NCBI GenBank assembly: GCA_027315225.1
Contig: DAHUYJ010000003.1
Span: 1-64,000 of the forward strand
Origin: Candidatus Saccharimonadota bacterium
Lineage (GTDB): Bacteria > Patescibacteriota > Saccharimonadia > Saccharimonadales > UBA4665
DNA length: 64,000 nucleotides
Reading direction: 5' to 3'
Made by a program: the position numbers and the translations under genes. Under the pieces are notes generated by a model that did no database searches, was not told where the DNA came from, and saw only the letters and a program-made list of their open reading frames with translations. Positions 24,367 through 32,962 of this stretch are shown piece after piece; the first letter of the stretch is position 1, and every line of letters starts with the position of its first letter.

Positions 24367-26548
24367 GCCTGTATTGAAGAAGTCTTCCTCTAACATGCTG
24401 TTCCGCTATCTTCTGGTAGGCGGAGGTGCCTATCTTGTAGAGATGGCAACACTCTTCTTGCTAAAGAAGGTGAGCCTAGGCAACGTGGAGTCCGTTGCCG
24501 TTAGTTTCTGGGTTGGGCTTATAGTGGCCTTTGTACTTCAGAAATCAATAACGTTTCGAAGCAGGGCTAAAAGCAAAAAGCATCTTACGCACCAGGCAAC
24601 ACTCTATCTATTGCTTGTTGCTATAAACTATTTATTTACTCTGGCTGTAGTAGCTCTCATCGGTAATGTTATTACGGTATTTGGTGCCAGAACCTTCGCT
24701 ATTGTAATAACCACCGCCTGGAACTACGCTATATACAAAATTATATTTCACGATAATCCGCGACTTTACATTAAAGAAATGGCGCAAAAGTATTCCCTGC
24801 GAAGCCGCATTAGAAACAACAGGCGTCCCATAATCATAGGTCTTTGCATGACCTTGCCGTTGCTTCTGTTTTTTTGGCAGTACTTGATGACTGGCTCGAG
24901 GCTCATTCCTGGAGACTTTGATTATTACTCGCAAGTATACGAGGCGTTCCGTATCAGCGTTGTTCATTTTCACCAATTGCCCCTCTGGAATCCGTGGATG
25001 TCAGGCGGGGTACCCTTGTTTGCCAACCCTCAGTTCGGATTATTTAGTTTGCAGTCATTGCTTGTTTTGCCATTCGGGGTCATATATGGACTGAAGCTAG
25101 CCTATGTTGTCTACGCTGTCGTGGGATTCTGGGGCATGTATACGTTAATGCGTACGATTGTTAAGGCCTCTCCTCTGAGAAGTGCGCTTATCGCATATAT
25201 ATGGATTTTTTGCGGATTTTTTGCTGGGCACAACATTAGCCATATAACTACGGCTTCGTTCTTTTTGCTCCCTTGGATTATATACTTTTTGATGAATCGT
25301 CATAAAAGATATAGCTGGCTTTGGTTTGGGATTATAACGTCAATAGTCGTCCTTGGCGCCATTGACTTCGTGCTGTTAATGATATTCTTTATTGCTGCTG
25401 TCTTGTGTGTATTCTATGCAATCCCTATAGTGGCCAATAGGCTTGAACTAGAAATTAAATGGCGTGTTACGCGTGATGACCTGCTGTTTGTAGTAAAGGC
25501 TGGCCTTCTGGTGCTAATTTTATGTGGGTACAGGTTCGCCATGGCTTACATCTACGTAGCAAATAACCCCAGACCAGTTGCGCTATTGCACGAGACAAGA
25601 CCTGGTATTTCCGTGCTGCTTAAAGGCTTGTTTTTACCTATTGGCACTTTGCTAAAAACACCTGCTCATTTGCAGTGGGGGTGGGGTGAATATTCAATGT
25701 ATATGGGTATGGGTGTGTCTGTAGCATTTTTTGTATGCTTACTTTTGTTGCTAATAAAATTATTTCAAAAACGAGGCCGTGGCACCTATGTGCTCTCGTC
25801 TTTTGTATGGTCGATGATAGCTATAGGCATTATAGGATTTTTGATTGCTATAGGAGATTTTGGAAAGTTTAGCCCTTACCACATCCTAAGGTCGCTTCCT
25901 GGTTTTTCTAAAACCAGGGTGTCTTCTCGCTGGTTGTTTTTATCAAATTTCGCAATATTAACATTTTTAGCCGCATGGAAATACAATAAGAAACTTATCG
26001 ATGTTCTCTTGGTACTTAGTGTTATAGAGCTTTTTTTTACGTTTGGCCCTCCAAGGATAAATGGCAGTGACGAGGTTAGGCTGCCGACTAGCCATTTTTC
26101 GAGTGTTTTTACTGAATACGATAATGGTAGACAGCACTCAGGCGTAAGCATGCATGCTATGCACTCCTATTATTATGCTACGTCAATGAACAAGGGACAG
26201 GTTTACAGTGACGAGCCTTTTGCCGATACATTAGATAAGGTCGTGGGGACAGACAGGTGCGGCTTAAACGCCGATGCTGCCTGCACCTTTGTTTTAACCC
26301 GTAACGCCAAAGTTACTTACTGGTCACCTGACAAAATATCCCTGAAGAGAACCGCACCTGGCAGTATAGCGCTCAATATGAATGTCTCCGGCGGCTGGAA
26401 GGTTAACGGCGTTTATCCTTTTGCCTCCATCAAGTCGATAGACCCCTCTCTAGAGTTCGTGCTGCCTGGCAATGCCCAAAGCTATTCACTGGAATATGCG
26501 CCGAGATTCTCTCCTGCATGGATATCGTGGCGCGTGGGGCGACTCTAG
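24359..26548 (+). CDS. GtrA domain fused to a GT-C/YfhO-like polytopic membrane protein
   Basis: A 729-residue integral membrane protein. Residues about 10-135 are a GtrA-like domain (FRYLLVGGGAYLVEM, QKSITFRSR, AWNYAIYKIIFH). From about 155 on, a further 10-12 TM helices and an extracellular C-terminal domain (about 575-729) follow the plan of YfhO-type or other GT-C glycosyltransferases. FDYYSQVYEAFRI and the MSGGVPLFANPQF loop match the first periplasmic loop of that family. It probably uses the polyprenyl-P-sugar made by the upstream GT2 to glycosylate a surface acceptor. TTG at 24359 overlaps the previous gene; an ATG at 24395 is a possible shorter start. Confidence 0.7.
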   Translation: MIRPVLKKSSSNMLFRYLLVGGGAYLVEMATLFLLKKVSLGNVESVAVSFWVGLIVAFVLQKSITFRSRAKSKKHLTHQATLYLLLVAINYLFTLAVVALIGNVITVFGARTFAIVITTAWNYAIYKIIFHDNPRLYIKEMAQKYSLRSRIRNNRRPIIIGLCMTLPLLLFFWQYLMTGSRLIPGDFDYYSQVYEAFRISVVHFHQLPLWNPWMSGGVPLFANPQFGLFSLQSLLVLPFGVIYGLKLAYVVYAVVGFWGMYTLMRTIVKASPLRSALIAYIWIFCGFFAGHNISHITTASFFLLPWIIYFLMNRHKRYSWLWFGIITSIVVLGAIDFVLLMIFFIAAVLCVFYAIPIVANRLELEIKWRVTRDDLLFVVKAGLLVLILCGYRFAMAYIYVANNPRPVALLHETRPGISVLLKGLFLPIGTLLKTPAHLQWGWGEYSMYMGMGVSVAFFVCLLLLLIKLFQKRGRGTYVLSSFVWSMIAIGIIGFLIAIGDFGKFSPYHILRSLPGFSKTRVSSRWLFLSNFAILTFLAAWKYNKKLIDVLLVLSVIELFFTFGPPRINGSDEVRLPTSHFSSVFTEYDNGRQHSGVSMHAMHSYYYATSMNKGQVYSDEPFADTLDKVVGTDRCGLNADAACTFVLTRNAKVTYWSPDKISLKRTAPGSIALNMNVSGGWKVNGVYPFASIKSIDPSLEFVLPGNAQSYSLEYAPRFSPAWISWRVGRL

Positions 26549-26594
26549 TGTATTGCATAACCGATTTTATGAGGTTAAAATATCAAGACTAGGC

Positions 26595-26600
26595 TAAAAT
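26595..26600 (+). promoter_or_regulatory. -10 box for the gene starting at 26607
   Basis: TAAAAT followed by AAATAT and the ATG (6-nt gap), predicting a leaderless message. Confidence 0.45.
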
Positions 26601-26606
26601 AAATAT

Positions 26607-27173
26607 ATGGCTACACAGCATGGACGGTTTAGTACGAAGGGCTATCTTCTTGGCTTATTGGTAATTGTGCTGATAGGGGGCGGCGTTATCTTATATGTAC
26701 AACACCATAATAAGAAAAACCCGAACCTTGCAGCCAGTAAAAACAACCATGTTACCGTTAAGGCTACTCCTTCCACGCCAACTCAACACCAACAATCCAC
26801 CGATAACAGCACCGGCCAAGGTGGTATTGTCGATCAGAAAGGACGGGTGGGCGGTAGCTTGCCCCCACCATCACAGTGGGTCTCGTCTACTTCAGGAAAT
26901 ATCATCCTACAACAGCCTTCCGCCAATACGATCGTGCGGTCTGGTGATACGTTAAGCGGTACGGCCAAGGTAAGCACTGTACACTTCATCCTCAAAGACA
27001 GCTCAGTAGGCTTAATTGCTCAGGGTAGCTTAAGCGTAGTAAATGGTAAATTCTCCGGAACATTAGAGTTTACTCCCCATTCAAAAAAAGGAAGTCTCGA
27101 GGTATACTATCCTAACCCTCAAAACGGAGCAGAAGAGGACATAATCGATGTCAATGTTAGCTACAACCCATAG
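26607..27173 (+). CDS. membrane-anchored protein with Gmad2-like Ig domain
   Basis: A 188-residue protein with an N-terminal TM anchor (about 12-31), a Thr/Gln/Ser-rich linker (40-85) and a C-terminal beta domain (about 98-188). The domain's SANTIVRSGDTLSGTAK, GKFSGTLEF and EDIIDVNVSY segments resemble the Gmad2 immunoglobulin-like domain of extracytoplasmic proteins. It may act in adhesion or as a partner of the lectin protein. Its last 26 nt overlap the start of the lectin gene in another frame, so the two are an operon. Confidence 0.65.
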   Translation: MATQHGRFSTKGYLLGLLVIVLIGGGVILYVQHHNKKNPNLAASKNNHVTVKATPSTPTQHQQSTDNSTGQGGIVDQKGRVGGSLPPPSQWVSSTSGNIILQQPSANTIVRSGDTLSGTAKVSTVHFILKDSSVGLIAQGSLSVVNGKFSGTLEFTPHSKKGSLEVYYPNPQNGAEEDIIDVNVSYNP

Positions 27174-29097
27174 AATTAAAAGGAACAGGCCGCATAATAT
27201 ATTGCCTGTTGCGGTACTTTTGCTGTGCACCGCGATTGTCGCAAGCGCATTCATTCTTCCCGCGGAGCAGGCTCACGCTTTTACTCCTAATTACAATTCT
27301 AGCAATCTCATAGATAACCCGACATTACTTAATGATGGCACTATGAGCGCGGGCGCCATTCAATCTCTTCTATCGAACGTAGGGAGCGGCCTGGCAGGGT
27401 TTTCAGATGTTGAGGCTTGCAGCAGCACTATAGCCCCCTATTATCACCACTGCGGTCAAACTATATCGGCAGCCCAGATTATTTATGATTCGTCACAGGC
27501 CTACAGCATTAATCCCCGGGCTATTCTAGCTACTCTAGAGAAGGAGCAGTCACTTGTAACCGACCCCTCCCCTTCGCCCTCTCAATTAAACTGTGCTATG
27601 GGATATAACTCCTGTAGCGGGTTTGTTGGCTTTTTCACGCAAGTAGATAACGGAACCTGGCAGCTACGATTAAGCTATGAGTTGGCAAACGGTAATAGTT
27701 ACTGGGGGTATTCACCCTCGCAATACGCTTGCGCTAACGGCCACGATACAAATCCCAACAATAATTTATACAGCACTGGTTTATACCCGGGACGAACTGT
27801 TACTTTTTATGATCCCGGCGGTACCGCCGAAACAATTACTATAGCTAATGCAGCCACGGCTTCTTTGTATTGCTACACGCCATATGTTGGACCCATAAGT
27901 GTAACAGGATACTCTGGTAGCTATAATTTCGTTTACTACTACGAGTTATGGTTTGGCTCGACTCAAGCTTCTGTAGCCTATGCCTGGAATTATGAATCCC
28001 AGTCAGCGTACTCCAATTCGGCCATGACAAAACCGTTAACCGGTATACCTACTGTAGCTCCAGGGGGCTTAATATACGCACAAGTCAAGGCAAGAAACGT
28101 CGGTTATCAAACGTGGAGCCAGCCATACTTACACCTAGGAACTTCTAATCCCGATGACAGGACTAGCGTATTTTATGACAGCAGCTGGCTTAACGCCCAA
28201 AGACCCGCCAGCTTGGTAGAGTCCTCTGTTGCGCCCGGGGATGATGGAACGTTCAATTTTGCTCTGCATGCTCCTACGCAAACAGGAACATACAGGGAGT
28301 ACTTCAGCCTCGTTGATGACGGAACAACTTGGCTGAATGACCCGGGCCTTTACTTTCAGATTAATGTTGTTAGCTCTGTAACAGCCCCTAATTCCAGCGA
28401 TACTACTATGGTGCCTGGCCAAACAATTACTCCTGGGCAATATATAATATCCCCCGACACGCAAAGCGTGCTGGTACTACAAAAGAACGGTAATTTAGTA
28501 CAATACAATGACTTTGAGACCTACTGGACCTCCAGCACCTCAGGCACTTCTGCGAGTCGCTTAGTGATGCAAACAGATGGCAACTTAGTGCTCTATGACC
28601 AAAGTGGCAAAGCGTTGTGGGACAGTCAAACCCAAAATAATCCTGGAGCGTGGCTCAACCTTCAGCCGGATGGCAACTTGGTCATATATAGCGCCTCTAA
28701 TCAACCCCTCTGGTCAACATCAGCTATAAATAATCCCAACAACTTGTCTTACGTCAACACTACGATGCAAGACTCTTATATGTTCGCGGGCCAATCACTA
28801 TACACCGCTAATAGGACATACCGTTTAGTGCTGCAAACAGACGGCAACTTAGTGCTCTATGACCAAAGCGGCAAAGCGTTGTGGGCAACCGGTACCAATG
28901 GAATACCGCCAGGCTTCTTGGCCCTTCAGCCGGATGGCAACCTAGTGCTATATAGCCAAGACGGTAGACCAATATGGTATACGAAGACCGCAGGCTACTC
29001 GGGAGATAGCCTGGTGATTCAGCAAGACGGCAACTTGGTCTTGTACAGTCAATATCAAACCCCTCTTTGGGATACACAAACAGGCGGCATGCCGTAA
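27148..29097 (+). CDS. secreted mannose-lectin (B-lectin) adhesin with muramidase-like and Ig-like domains
   Basis: A 649-residue secreted protein. The signal peptide (1-44) ends with an AHA cleavage site. An N-terminal domain (about 50-270) contains AQIIYDSSQAYSINPRAILATLEKEQSLV and resembles wall-associated lysozyme-like domains common in Actinobacteria, with Glu in LEKEQ as candidate acid. An Ig-like domain (about 290-410) resembles the NBR1-type. The C-terminal 225 residues form two bulb-type (GNA/B-lectin) modules with five QxDGNLV(L/I)Y mannose-binding motifs. GAGG lies 9 nt before the ATG. It would bind mannose-type glycans on the cell itself or a host. Confidence 0.8.
   Translation: MSMLATTHRIKRNRPHNILPVAVLLLCTAIVASAFILPAEQAHAFTPNYNSSNLIDNPTLLNDGTMSAGAIQSLLSNVGSGLAGFSDVEACSSTIAPYYHHCGQTISAAQIIYDSSQAYSINPRAILATLEKEQSLVTDPSPSPSQLNCAMGYNSCSGFVGFFTQVDNGTWQLRLSYELANGNSYWGYSPSQYACANGHDTNPNNNLYSTGLYPGRTVTFYDPGGTAETITIANAATASLYCYTPYVGPISVTGYSGSYNFVYYYELWFGSTQASVAYAWNYESQSAYSNSAMTKPLTGIPTVAPGGLIYAQVKARNVGYQTWSQPYLHLGTSNPDDRTSVFYDSSWLNAQRPASLVESSVAPGDDGTFNFALHAPTQTGTYREYFSLVDDGTTWLNDPGLYFQINVVSSVTAPNSSDTTMVPGQTITPGQYIISPDTQSVLVLQKNGNLVQYNDFETYWTSSTSGTSASRLVMQTDGNLVLYDQSGKALWDSQTQNNPGAWLNLQPDGNLVIYSASNQPLWSTSAINNPNNLSYVNTTMQDSYMFAGQSLYTANRTYRLVLQTDGNLVLYDQSGKALWATGTNGIPPGFLALQPDGNLVLYSQDGRPIWYTKTAGYSGDSLVIQQDGNLVLYSQYQTPLWDTQTGGMP
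28561..28884 (+). repeat. internal duplicated lectin segment
   Basis: Positions 28561-28620 and 28825-28884 are 60-nt direct repeats with 57 identical bases. Each encodes an LVxQTDGNLVLYDQSGKALW motif. The 264-nt spacing equals one lectin module, so the second module arose by a fairly recent duplication or conversion. Confidence 0.85.
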
Positions 29098-29161
29098 AAG
29101 TTAAAAGTAAGTAATCCGCATGCCTATAATATCCCCTCGATTTGCTACAATAAAACCCTAG

Positions 29162-30334
29162 ATGAAGAGACCAAGAATCTATATTGATGGCCTTGGCCTT
29201 GTTGAGGGTCATTTCAGTGGAGTGGGTCAATACATCCTCGGTATACTACGCGGCTTAGATGAGCTGCTTGACGAAGCAAAGTACGCCAACAAGCCAGTGC
29301 CAGAAATTAGCGTCATCGTGCCATATGACACAGTACCTCGCTTCCGTGAATTTGCTTTTAAGAACATCGGCTGCAAGCCATTTCCCTTGTCTTTTCGATT
29401 GATGAGCGCGCTGTGGCACAGAAACAGGCTGCCCCCTCTGGACCTATGGTGTGGCAGGGGGACTTATGTATTTCCCCGCTTTGTGGACATGCCACTGGCT
29501 TTTAGCAGGTCTGCTGCACTGGTCATATTTGACCTGTCGTTTGAGCTGTACAGACAATATTCTGATGAAGGTAATGCGATCTTCTTGTCAAAAGGCGTAA
29601 AGAGGTCTATTAAGAATACTCGTAAAGTTATCACTATTTCGCAAAGCGCAAAGCAAGAAGTTGCTGATTTTTACAGGCTAAGAGCAGAGGATGTTGTGGT
29701 AGCAACGCCTGCGGCAGACCCTACGATTTTCTATCGTCGTAGTGCAGAAGAGATCGAGAACGTAAAAAGATCATATGGAATCGAGGGCGGCTACATTCTG
29801 GCCTTATCTAACCTAGAGCCCCGTAAAAATCTTGAATCATTAGTGGACGTCTATTGTAAACTGCCGAAAAGGATTACCAAGAACACTGCCCTCTTGTTGG
29901 TAGGAGTTAGCGGATGGAAGACCGAGGAACTCTTTCAAAAGATTGTTAAACGTGTTGGGGAAGGGCACAACATTATACGACCTTCCCGCTACGTGTTGGA
30001 CAACGACAAGCCGGCCATAATTTCTGGCGCAAAGATGCTCGTATATCCAAGTCATTACGAGGGTTTTGGCATGCCTCCGTTAGAGGCTTTGGCTTGTGGT
30101 GTACCAGTGATTACAGCAGATAATTCCTCGCTGCCCGAGGTAGTAGGTGGTGTAGGCACTATGGTGCCTAGCGACGACGAGGACAGGCTTTACCAAGCAA
30201 TACTAAACTACCTAGAGAATGATGAAGTAGTAACAAAAAAAGCTATAAGAGAAGGGCCCGAAAAGGCTCGTGAATTTTCTTGGAAAAAAAGCGCTAAAAT
30301 CTTTCTTGATGCAGTTATAGGGAGTTCCGGGTGA
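29162..30334 (+). CDS. glycosyltransferase family 4
   Basis: A 390-residue GT-B enzyme. The N-terminal acceptor domain includes the GLGLVEGHFSGVGQY loop. The C-terminal domain has ALSNLEPRKNLE and the donor motif YPSHYEGFGMPPLEALACGVPVITA (about 300-322), in which the two Glu form the EX7E pair. Mannosyl- and rhamnosyl-transferases of D-rhamnan and mannan clusters have this type of signature. TACAAT ends 10 nt before the ATG. It overlaps the next gene by 4 nt (GTGA). Confidence 0.85.
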   Translation: MKRPRIYIDGLGLVEGHFSGVGQYILGILRGLDELLDEAKYANKPVPEISVIVPYDTVPRFREFAFKNIGCKPFPLSFRLMSALWHRNRLPPLDLWCGRGTYVFPRFVDMPLAFSRSAALVIFDLSFELYRQYSDEGNAIFLSKGVKRSIKNTRKVITISQSAKQEVADFYRLRAEDVVVATPAADPTIFYRRSAEEIENVKRSYGIEGGYILALSNLEPRKNLESLVDVYCKLPKRITKNTALLLVGVSGWKTEELFQKIVKRVGEGHNIIRPSRYVLDNDKPAIISGAKMLVYPSHYEGFGMPPLEALACGVPVITADNSSLPEVVGGVGTMVPSDDEDRLYQAILNYLENDEVVTKKAIREGPEKAREFSWKKSAKIFLDAVIGSSG

Positions 30335-31632
30335 CTATCGGCGTAGATATATCTTCATTGCAAGGAGCCCACCGCATGCGTGGAATTGGCTACACATTGA
30401 TTAATCTTATAAACAATATTAATGATGCCGATCGAAAGAAGCACCATTTTGTTTTTTACGCCTACCCCTTCAACGAAAACGACAGCCCGCTGGACATCTT
30501 GAACCTAAAAGGACTCAAATACGAGATAAGAGAGCTGCGGAAGCGGCAGCGAATTCATAAAAAATGGCCAGGCAGGTTGAACTTATTAGCCAGTACACTG
30601 AACCAATTAATCGACATCAGGGATCTACATTTTGGAGACTCACGCATTGCCGACCTTAAGGGTGTTGACTTCTTTCTTCAAACGGATCAATCCCAGTGCT
30701 TGCCTAGGAAAGCAAAGCTACGCAACGGCCTTATTATTTATGACATTATTCCCTACGTCTTGGAATGGGAATATATGTGGTCATATAAAACAGCCCGGCG
30801 GCACGGCTTCTCCCGTAAAGCCGCTTTGAGAGTGCATGTTCGTAGACTTCTCTACGCGTACAAAATAAGGATCAATTCGGCTAGGGCCGATACCCTCTTC
30901 TCAATATCAGAGTCTACTAAGCAAGATTTTGTGGAGTATCTAGGTGTTCGTGAAAATAAAATTAATGTTGTGCTGCTTGGAACCAATCCGCCGCCTGTAG
31001 CCATTAATAAGACGCCCGTGTTGAAGCACTACGTTAAGACGAGCTGGGGCTACATGCAGAGAGACTTGAAGCGATTCGATCAAAAAACTCCTTTCTTGCT
31101 CTATGTGGGCGGGGCAGATAGACGACGCAAGTTAGAGGACTTGGTATCAGCTTTTAACATGCTTCGTGCTCAAGACATAAACATAAGGCTTGTGCTTGCT
31201 GGCGATTCCATGCAAGGACCCGAAAATATCGCAACGGAACAGATCCAGCACGCGCTAAAATCCTCTTCATATAAAGAGGATATTATCTTTGTAGGGTTTG
31301 TTGATGATGATACAAGGGACTGGCTATATAGGAGGGCTCTCGCGTTTGTTTTTCCAAGCAGGTATGAGGGCTTTGGCTTGCCTGTCTTAGAGGCCATGAG
31401 CTACGGCACACCCGTTATCAGTTATGACAACGAAGCGACCAAGGAGGTCGCGTTAAACGAACCCATGTACGTGCATGATGCTGATGGAATATATGTAGCT
31501 GTGACCCAGCTACTGGGCTGCTCAAAAAAAGAGCTGCAAAGCATAAGCAACCGTAACAAAGAGCATGTCAAAAACTGTACTTGGGAAAAAACCTCTCAAC
31601 AGGTACTGAGTATCATTGAAGCTTATAAGTAG
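30331..31632 (+). CDS. glycosyltransferase family 4
   Basis: A 433-residue GT-B enzyme with GTG start. The N-terminal segment has SSLQGAHRMRGIGYTL. The C-terminal domain shows LLYVGGADRRRKLEDLV and the signature FPSRYEGFGLPVLEAMSYGTPVIS (near 350-372). It is the second of two tandem GT4 genes and probably extends the same chain. Its last 20 nt overlap the convergent methyltransferase gene. Confidence 0.85.
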   Translation: MTIGVDISSLQGAHRMRGIGYTLINLINNINDADRKKHHFVFYAYPFNENDSPLDILNLKGLKYEIRELRKRQRIHKKWPGRLNLLASTLNQLIDIRDLHFGDSRIADLKGVDFFLQTDQSQCLPRKAKLRNGLIIYDIIPYVLEWEYMWSYKTARRHGFSRKAALRVHVRRLLYAYKIRINSARADTLFSISESTKQDFVEYLGVRENKINVVLLGTNPPPVAINKTPVLKHYVKTSWGYMQRDLKRFDQKTPFLLYVGGADRRRKLEDLVSAFNMLRAQDINIRLVLAGDSMQGPENIATEQIQHALKSSSYKEDIIFVGFVDDDTRDWLYRRALAFVFPSRYEGFGLPVLEAMSYGTPVISYDNEATKEVALNEPMYVHDADGIYVAVTQLLGCSKKELQSISNRNKEHVKNCTWEKTSQQVLSIIEAYK

Positions 31633-32872
31633 AAAAGTGCGGTGCGGGAAAAATCATCACGCCGCCTTTTTCAAGGTATTCTTTTTCCCTTTCAATAAAA
31701 GTATCTCTGAAAAACCATGGCAAAATAAGCAAGTAATCAGGCTGGGCTTTACGCATGTCGGCCTCTGAATAAATAGGAATGTTAGTACCTACTGTATGGC
31801 GACCCCACTTGAAATCTTGTTTTTCGGCTATACCATCAATTAGACTGTTGTCTAGTCCGAACATCTGCAGTAAGGTGTTACCTTTAGTGCTAGCACCATA
31901 CCCCCATATCGACTTTCCCTCAGCCTTGGCTTTTCTGATAAAGCCCACAGTCTCTTTCTTGAGTTCTAATATGCGTTCATAAAAGTTTTCGTATGTTTTT
32001 GGGTCATTAAAACCGGCCTGCTCTTCCCACAGCAACAATGACTCAACTCTAATTTTGCAGATATCGCGATCGGCTGGGGTCAAGTAATTTTCTGGAGCAC
32101 TTTGCTTTTGCAGGTACAACCGTATAGAGCCGCCATTAACATTATTAAGTTCTACGTCTTTAATGGTAAGGCCGACCCGGTCTACCATCCACTTCAGTGA
32201 CGTAAGGTTGTAGTAACTAAGATGTTCGTGACATATTACGCCTAGCTCGGTCTGGAGAATATTAGCCGGGGTATAAGAGACTTGGAGCGTAAATAGGCCG
32301 TCGTCTTCTAAAATATCATAAACATCTTTTAGGAATTTCTCCGGTTCATTGATGTCATAAAAGCAGGCGGCACAACTGATTCGTGAAGCTTTGGTATAGC
32401 CTGCCTTGTTAAAAGCTTTGGCTGAAAAGTATTCGCGTATGTTAACGTCTGCATTGTCTTCTGCCTCAGGATAGTCTGAGGGATCAATACCGACCCTTGT
32501 GTACTTTCCTTTATCTACAGTGGACAGTAGATAACCATCATTAGAGGCAATGTCTAGATACACCGATTTTTTAAAGTTTTCTGGGATAGATTTGCAGGTT
32601 TTCTCCGCTAAATCTTTAAGAGCCTCTCGCATTGCAGGGTTCACGGAGCTTCTATAATAGTACATGCTGCCCCACATCAACGAGGCGTCAGGCTGTTTGG
32701 TGAGCTGTACGGCTTTACTTACGGGGTCAAAGCCAAGAGCCATCTCACACGGAGGACCCTTTGGCTCCTCACCTTCCTTAAGGAAATCTGACACGTATAG
32801 CTCGCCTATGCTAAAAAGTGGCAGCAACGCAGCGCCAGAGACTATACTTTTTTTATACTCTGTCATAGACAT
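31613..32872 (-). CDS. SAM-dependent C-methyltransferase family protein (TylCIII/NovU-like plan)
   Basis: A 419-residue protein with the layout of NDP-sugar C-methyltransferases. It has a short N-terminal domain with GELYVSDFL, a SAM-binding Rossmann core (about 110-215; YLDIASNDGYLLS and GIDPSDYPE), the CHEHLSYYNLTSL active-site region and a C-terminal Rossmann-like domain (about 300-410; WGYGASTKGNTLLQ). The N-terminal zinc-binding Cys pairs usual in the family are mostly absent; only one Cys is seen there. It may methylate a sugar nucleotide or cap the polysaccharide exported by Wzm/Wzt. Convergent 20-nt overlap with the GT4 gene. Confidence 0.8.
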   Translation of the reverse strand: MSMTEYKKSIVSGAALLPLFSIGELYVSDFLKEGEEPKGPPCEMALGFDPVSKAVQLTKQPDASLMWGSMYYYRSSVNPAMREALKDLAEKTCKSIPENFKKSVYLDIASNDGYLLSTVDKGKYTRVGIDPSDYPEAEDNADVNIREYFSAKAFNKAGYTKASRISCAACFYDINEPEKFLKDVYDILEDDGLFTLQVSYTPANILQTELGVICHEHLSYYNLTSLKWMVDRVGLTIKDVELNNVNGGSIRLYLQKQSAPENYLTPADRDICKIRVESLLLWEEQAGFNDPKTYENFYERILELKKETVGFIRKAKAEGKSIWGYGASTKGNTLLQMFGLDNSLIDGIAEKQDFKWGRHTVGTNIPIYSEADMRKAQPDYLLILPWFFRDTFIEREKEYLEKGGVMIFPAPHFSTYKLQ

Positions 32873-32962
32873 TCATACTAGCAAACAAATAACAATGGGC
32901 CAAAGGATTGGTTTGGAAACACTACAGCTAATCGGACAACTTACTTGCTCGTGAAGAGCCTC

